DNA of 64,000 nt from Oryzias latipes. Lineage: Eukaryota > Chordata > Actinopteri > Beloniformes > Adrianichthyidae. The stretch spans positions 3,078,909 through 3,142,908 of the forward strand of contig NC_019868.2 in the NCBI RefSeq assembly GCF_002234675.1, given 5' to 3'. Every line of letters starts with the position of its first letter. Position 1 is the first letter of the stretch. The notes below the pieces were generated by a model that ran no database searches, had not been told where the DNA came from, and saw only the letters and a list, made by a program, of their open reading frames with translations. Positions 58,999 to 64,000 of this stretch are shown one piece after another. The position numbers were made by a program, and so were the translations under genes.

Positions 58999-59179
58999 GT
59001 CTTTAAATTACAATTACGCTATTTTAGCCCTAAAAGAACTGTACTCCATGACATAGTTTCTGCAGGAAAATTAACCTTTGAGTTATGAGTGGCACTGTTG
59101 GTGCAGAGGAAGCCTGCCCACACTTCCTGTTATCCCTTTATTGAAACTCTCTCCTGCTAGCTTACAGCCCCAACATTAA

Positions 59180-59462
59180 GGGCGGCTGTGGTGCAGCGGT
59201 AGGGCGGTCAACCCGTGATCGTATAATTGCAGGTTCAATTCCCGCCTTGCACGCCCATGTGTCAAAGTGTCCTTGGGCAAGACACTGAACCCCACTTTGC
59301 CTCTGGTGGGAGGTTGGCGCCAGTGTTCAGCAGCAGAGCCGCCATCAGTGTGTGAATGTGTGTGTGAATGTGTGTGTTCATAGGTGAATGGGACTGTGAC
59401 TGTAAAGCGCTTTGGGCCTTCGTAAGAAGGTAGAAAGCGCTATATAAGTATACGCCATTTAT
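59180..59462 (+). mobile_element. tRNA-derived SINE, full length
   Basis: The head GGCGGCTGTGGTGCAGCGGT holds an A-box-like sequence, and GGTTCAATTCC at 59232-59242 is a perfect B-box. The body has GTCCTTGGGCAAGACACTGA and the tail region AAAGCGCTATATAAG, typical of fish V-SINE-type elements. It is inserted in MITE copy g. Confidence 0.85.
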
Positions 59463-59573
59463 GAATTAAGAAACAATCAGAAATGTATTTTTTATCTTAT
59501 TTCTCTTAATATATGTCCCTCATCATCAGAACAATGCCAGGTTAAAAACACCATTTTCATTTAGGGGTCTGTA

Positions 59574-62039
59574 ACTACTAAATCACAGCAGTCTGCGATT
59601 CCTTCCCTGTTGTCTGACGCTCTAGTCCTGAAGCTGCCATCTTCAGAACCAACAAACCCTCTTCAGTATCAAGTCACATTCTTATTTCCTTGACCTACAG
59701 AAAAGGTTCCGGGTAGCGTGCACTAGTCTGCTCATACCTACTGGGGCCCAGATAAGTGGAAGCAGAGCGTCTGCCGTCCTGCAGCCTGGCAGCAGCAGGA
59801 CGTTCCCACGCTTGTGAGTTCTCCACTTCTTCTGTGCGCCAGCTGCTCTTCATTTCCATCCCATCAGCTGCACATGAAAGCAGCAGGAACCCAGCTAATC
59901 TGTGTCTGTCAAACCGAGCGCAACCAAAAAATGAGCAGAGGAAGAGGAGGCCTGCAGCTGTGATGAGGCAGAGCGCCGCTCTGACCACAGACGCTGAGCT
60001 TCAGCTTCCTGTCTGACCGTTGCTTCCAATGCTTTTCTCGTCTCTGCGACTGAAGTTCGTGGAGAAGCTCAGGTGAGGCCTTCAGGGACATATCCCACTG
60101 ACAAAGTCAGTTTCCATGGAGACGGGCTCTGCTGTCCTGCTGTCTTCATGCTGAGCTGCTGCATGCATGTTTGGACAGATGTGCAGTATCTGTTGAACTG
60201 TGGTGCCTTCACAATCAGTTGGACTTTGCAAAACTTTTACATGTATCTTTGTATCTTCCCTTTGTTGTTGGTTATCTGGAAACTCCTGTTGTCCCATGCT
60301 CACCTCATGATCTGAAAGCCAGTTTGGCTGCCATGACAACACAAACAAACACTGACACAAACTCCCATCTCCACACACACTGCCTTCTGCTTCCTCTTTC
60401 TCTCTTTCCTCTCCTATAAAGAGTGGAGATGAACCATCACATCCTAAAAAAATTTGTAGGTAGAAAAAAACAGCATCTTTTTCAGTCATCATCAGGCAGG
60501 ATGGAAGGGAACTGGAACCCCCCCTTGAAGGTCTTCTTTGTCTTTTGCTGAGACTGTAATCTCTCTCAGATTAAAATAATAAAGATTATACTTAGTTCAG
60601 CTTCAAGGCACTTTCACACTAGGCTGATTGGTCCACACCAGAGTTTGTGTCCACTGACATGGTGTGAAACTCACCTGAAGTGGTGATGTGATGATGTGAG
60701 CATGCTGTTAGCCTCAGAACGTCCCAACAGTGAGCTGTGGGGCGCTCATTGCGCCGTAAATGCGGACAAATTGTTCCTGAAACCCGGAGGGGAAGTGAAG
60801 TAAATGATGTAGGTGTTGTGCACTCCATCATGGGGCCGATGGCACAAATTAGAAGATGTTGGCTGCAAACGGTTGACTGCTGAGGAGCTGGAAGAGCTTA
60901 TTAATACACTGCACCAGCTAGCTACTTGCCTAACGGCTAGCTAAGCAAGTAGTTCTGTTTTAAGCAAAGTTGCTCTTTTTTTTTCTTTGGACTTTTCCCT
61001 TCAGGGGTCACTACAGCCCATCAGCTTCCTCCATCTCCATCCTTGACTGCTCTGGCCGTGGTCCCTTTGGACTCACAACAGCTCTCCACCTCCCTGGACT
61101 CTGCCTATACAATAGAAATCGCTGCTGAACATCTCCTTCTTCTGACCATGGCATACTAGGGGTTAATTGTAAGACTTGAGCTGTTCACATACTTTTCAAA
61201 GGGTTGATGACAGGAGATGAGGTCGGCACTGTGAGGCTCAGAGACAGAAATAAAGTGTGTTGTTTTGCCTGTTCATCCACTTTTTGTTGTGTTTAAATAA
61301 AATGTTAAACCCCTGCTGGCCGTTGGGATTTTTCTATTGTCATTACCACTCGTTGTTCGTGGAGACACACACTGTAACTGATGTAAAGGCCAGGCTAGTT
61401 ATTACCCGCTGCTAGGGTCATACATTGATGCCATCACAGCCCCTAAAGCAGCCTCTTAACTCGACCTCCGCTACAGCACAAGCTTACTTCGTGAAGGACC
61501 AGCCCAACCCTGCGTGACGTTTCTAAGCGGTTTGGCGAGTTTAGTATCAAACCAAACCAAATGAGGTAAAGATGTTTACCATCTCCTTGTTTGAGTCCAG
61601 CAGAACATCCTTAAAAAAGCTCAGATTATCCTGAACTATAAGCTGCAAGTCATCATTTCATTGGTCAAAGCATGGCAAGGCTAAGCATTTGATCTAAAAT
61701 ACACAAAGCCTATAATTAAAGCTAGAGTTGCCGATTGGTTGATAATAACTTAGAGGTTGTAGTAAAAAAAGCAGCGATGTGATTACACCAGGAGAGCCTG
61801 TCTGCCCCCTCATTGATCCAGACTCAGAGCAGTCTGAAGGTTTTTTTGTTTGTTTTTGATCACTTTAGATTCTCATTTACCTTCTTGTTAGTGCTCTAAC
61901 ATTGAGCAGAAGCATGTGTGAGGATTGCGGCCCACTGACCAGAAATGATGAGGGTGAGGCAACGCAGCTATCATGGAGGCACAGGGGTTATCTTATCCAG
62001 ATGATAAAAATACATTCTTCTATAAATGATTTTGAATTT
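59574..62039. other. Intergenic sequence between stard10 and tgfbi
   Basis: No gene recognised. 60990-61110 resembles a diverged fish repeat (TTTCCCTTCAGGGGTCACTA). Open frames at 59695-59988 and 60082-60492 (minus) have no family resemblance or good start/splice context. Confidence 0.45.
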
Positions 62040-62310
62040 CAACTATCCATCTGTCAATGATGGAGCCTGTCCTAACTACTGTCAGGGGAAAGCGGGATAC
62101 ACCCTGGACGGGTCACCAGTCTGCACACAGGGCCACACAATCACTCACATGCACACCTTTTTAGAGTAACCAATGATATGAATCATGATTTTGGACTGTG
62201 GGAGGAGTTTTCCAGAGAAAACCCACACATGCAAACTCCACACAGAAAGGGATTTGAACCAGGACCTTTTTGCTGAGAGGCCAGAGCACTAACCACAGGA
62301 CCCCGTGCAG
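62040..62310 (-). mobile_element. tRNA-derived SINE, minus orientation
   Basis: On the minus strand the B-box GGTTCAAATCC lies at 62260-62250, with a GTGGTTAGTGCTCTGGCC head and the body phrases TGTGTGGAGTTTGCATGTG and GGGTGTATCCCGC. Same family as 5613, 23652 and 38510. Confidence 0.75.
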
Positions 62311-62884
62311 CTTAATATTTCAGCTAATTATTTAAAAAAGTAAAAATAGGTATACGAAACCATGAAGATCTGACTGCAAACAGCTGACTGAGTATTTTAT
62401 CAGGTTTGTCCATTTTTAAATGATTTTAGTTTCTTTTTCTGTCAGTTTCAAAAAACTTGGTGAGTTGGGCCGGATCAGGACTGGTTTATGTTCACACTGT
62501 TTATGTACTAGACCACCTCTTGAGGGTCTCTGCTTGTTAGGTCCTGAGCAGAAGTCACATGAATGTTTTCATGCCGGCACTCAGTCCAAAGCAATGTGGG
62601 AACAGAACTCTGGTCCTAAATGAACTGGTCTGAAGACACCCTAAGTGTTTCTGCGAGAGCATCCTAGTCAGGAGTCATTTTATTGTTGATGTCCTGCGTG
62701 ATAACACTCGGATTCAGCTGCTTTAGAAAGTTTCTCAGGTCATTAGAAAGTTAGACAGCCGCACGCCCCCTCGCGGTCACCAGGGACACTGCAGATGTGG
62801 AGTGACTCCTCTTTGAAGCCAGCTGCCTCCTCCACATCTGTCTGTTGGCTCCTCCTCATCTTCCTCTTCCTCCTCCTTTTGGGG

Positions 62885-62890
62885 TATAAA
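62885..62890 (+). promoter_or_regulatory. tgfbi: tgfbi TATA box
   Basis: TATAAA 83 bp upstream of the tgfbi start codon, preceded by a pyrimidine-rich stretch. Transcription would be expected near 62915, giving a leader of about 58 nt. Confidence 0.65.
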
Positions 62891-62972
62891 GTGGACCCCG
62901 GCGGCTCCTGCAGGGTCTGCAGAGAGGAGCATTGGAGAAGAGGAAGAGGAGAAGCGCCAGAGTTTTCTGAAG

Positions 62973-63085
62973 ATGAGGGCGTGTGTGCTGGTTCTGGCTT
63001 TGTCCCTGGTTCTGACCGTGTGCGTGGCCCGGTCTCCGTACCAGACGGTGCTGCAGCACAGCCGGATCCGAGGCCGGCAGCAGGG
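62973..63085 (+). CDS. tgfbi: TGF-beta-induced protein (TGFBI, beta-ig-h3), first coding exon, partial gene
   Basis: Secreted extracellular-matrix adhesion protein of the fasciclin-domain family (with periostin); the EMI and FAS1 domains lie in exons beyond this window. The exon encodes a 19-residue hydrophobic signal peptide (MRACVLVLALSLVLTVCVA) and then SPYQTVLQHSRIRGRQQ, which differs from the human N-terminus as I recall it at only three positions. It ends at a perfect donor (GG/GTGAGT at 63085), with two bases of a glycine codon. The ATG at 62973 has G at +5 and A at -3. TGFBI is favoured over periostin by the SPYQ.VLQHSR motif. Confidence 0.87.
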
Positions 63086-64000
63086 GTGAGTGTCCCGCCG
63101 AACCGAGGTGAGGGGAAGCGGATCGGAACAGCGTTGGCCATCTGCGCGGTTCCGAAACCCCCTCCCCTCCCTCCACGCCCCTCTCGGGTCCAACTTTGGG
63201 TTCATTCGAACTTGTAATGTCTTGTTTTGCGTCCTGGACATTTGACAAAACTGTTTCTTGATCAATTCGGTCACTTTTTATGCACGAATTAAGATTTTTA
63301 GGTAGAAAACAACTGATCTAAGGAACAATAAACTTTTAAAAGTATATGAGAATGATCATCATACATGTAAAAAAAAGATCATGTGTTTTTATGATTTTCT
63401 TTAAAAGACGATTTAAATGATAAGATTATAAATCCAGTCCAGCCTTTATATCACACTTTGGAGTCTAAATGTGTCAAAGCAGAATCCTTCCAACTTCTTC
63501 AAGTCCATTTTGTAGCAGCAGGAGTGTTCCTTCCTTCCTTTAAACTCTATTCTGTTTACCTGAGAGGCATCATGGGAAGCTGCAGGGTCAATGTAAAGTT
63601 TGGGTTGGGGTTCTGAGTCAAGTGAGTCCCAAACGCTTCTGGAATTTAAAGGGCAACACATCTTCTGTTGTTGTAGCTGAAGCTGTTGGAACACAGATGT
63701 AGCAGGACAGTGCTGGAATTATCCACTGAATGCTGGATTAGACTGGAGAATGTAAAAAATAAACATGTGAGGAAACTAAATTATGCCAGATATTAAAATA
63801 AAAATGCTAACTAGCTGCTGAATGTTAAGTTATTTCTGAAACGTTTTGCTACTTTATATCAAAAGTGATCAACAAATATCAGGAAACAGTTTTTATTGGT
63901 TGATCAATAGCACAACTTCTTCCACAACCAAATTTAGAGCCATTCTGAGACACTGAAGGCTTAGAATAATGAAAATACTAGTTCTCAAGTGACATGTAGA
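63086..64000 (+). other. tgfbi: Start of tgfbi intron 1
   Basis: Continues past the window end. No exon, RNA gene or repeat family recognised. Confidence 0.6.

Larger units (their letters stand above)
58181..59573 (+). mobile_element. piggyBac-type MITE, copy g, carrying two nested insertions
   Basis: Left end TTAA/AGTTCCACTCCGATCATC at 58181. The body resumes at 59007 and again after 59463, ending with the family phrase AACACCATTTTCATTT and a degenerate terminus near 59573. Interrupted by a hAT element (58234-58998) and a SINE (59180-59462). Confidence 0.7.

Noticed and set aside
59695..59988. Secreted-looking 97-codon ORF on the minus strand
   Set aside because: Its first codon is GTG with no ATG before the upstream stop, and there is no acceptor that would bring in a start. 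No family resemblance.
60082..60492. 136-codon ORF on the minus strand
   Set aside because: Composition and lack of similarity or splice context suggest chance.

Overview
The window is vertebrate nuclear DNA, almost certainly from a percomorph-type teleost fish. The evidence is short GT-AG split exons, long introns, dense small transposable elements (tRNA-derived SINEs, hAT, piggyBac-like, Harbinger-like and Tc1 elements, LINE fragments) and many micro- and minisatellites. There is no bacterial or viral coding region. I cannot name the species from sequence alone.

Three recognisable protein genes give the layout. (1) Positions 943-22505, minus strand: arap3, a five-PH Arf-GAP/Rho-GAP. I could join 31 coding exons with consistent reading phase into one 1,624-codon frame. 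Domain order is SAM, PH1, PH2, ArfGAP, PH3, PH4, RhoGAP, Ras-association, PH5 and a tyrosine-containing tail. (2) Positions 41136-55385, minus strand: stard10, a START-domain phospholipid transfer protein, in six coding exons (261 aa), with a CpG-rich first exon and a poly(A) signal near 40620. (3) Positions 62973-63085, plus strand: the first coding exon of tgfbi (signal peptide plus the conserved N-terminus), 83 bp downstream of a TATA box. The rest of that gene lies beyond the window.

Region by region: 1-22.5 kb is arap3, with a 24-bp minisatellite filling intron 13, a LINE remnant in intron 26, a 26-bp-arm perfect palindrome in intron 7 and a CCATCC-rich array in intron 2. 22.5-35.3 kb is upstream of the arap3 start codon. 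It is dominated by about 4.4 kb of an 11-bp minisatellite with higher-order repeats, split by a 1.38-kb hAT-like transposon, and ends in a CpG-rich segment that may be a distal arap3 first exon. 35.3-40.6 kb holds transposon debris, one candidate small spliced ORF and two SINEs. 40.6-55.6 kb is stard10, whose introns carry nested transposons. 55.6-62.9 kb is intergenic with a LINE 3' end and a nested piggyBac/hAT/SINE composite. 62.9-64 kb is the tgfbi promoter, exon 1 and the start of intron 1.

The proteins do not form one pathway: arap3 links PI3K lipids to Arf6/RhoA shutdown at the plasma membrane, stard10 moves phosphatidylcholine and phosphatidylethanolamine, and tgfbi is a secreted matrix adhesion protein. 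The order is informative for genome history. Human has ARAP1 beside STARD10 on chromosome 11 and ARAP3 near TGFBI on chromosome 5; here arap3, stard10 and tgfbi sit together. I see no novel enzymatic or defence system. The most unusual content is the repeat architecture.
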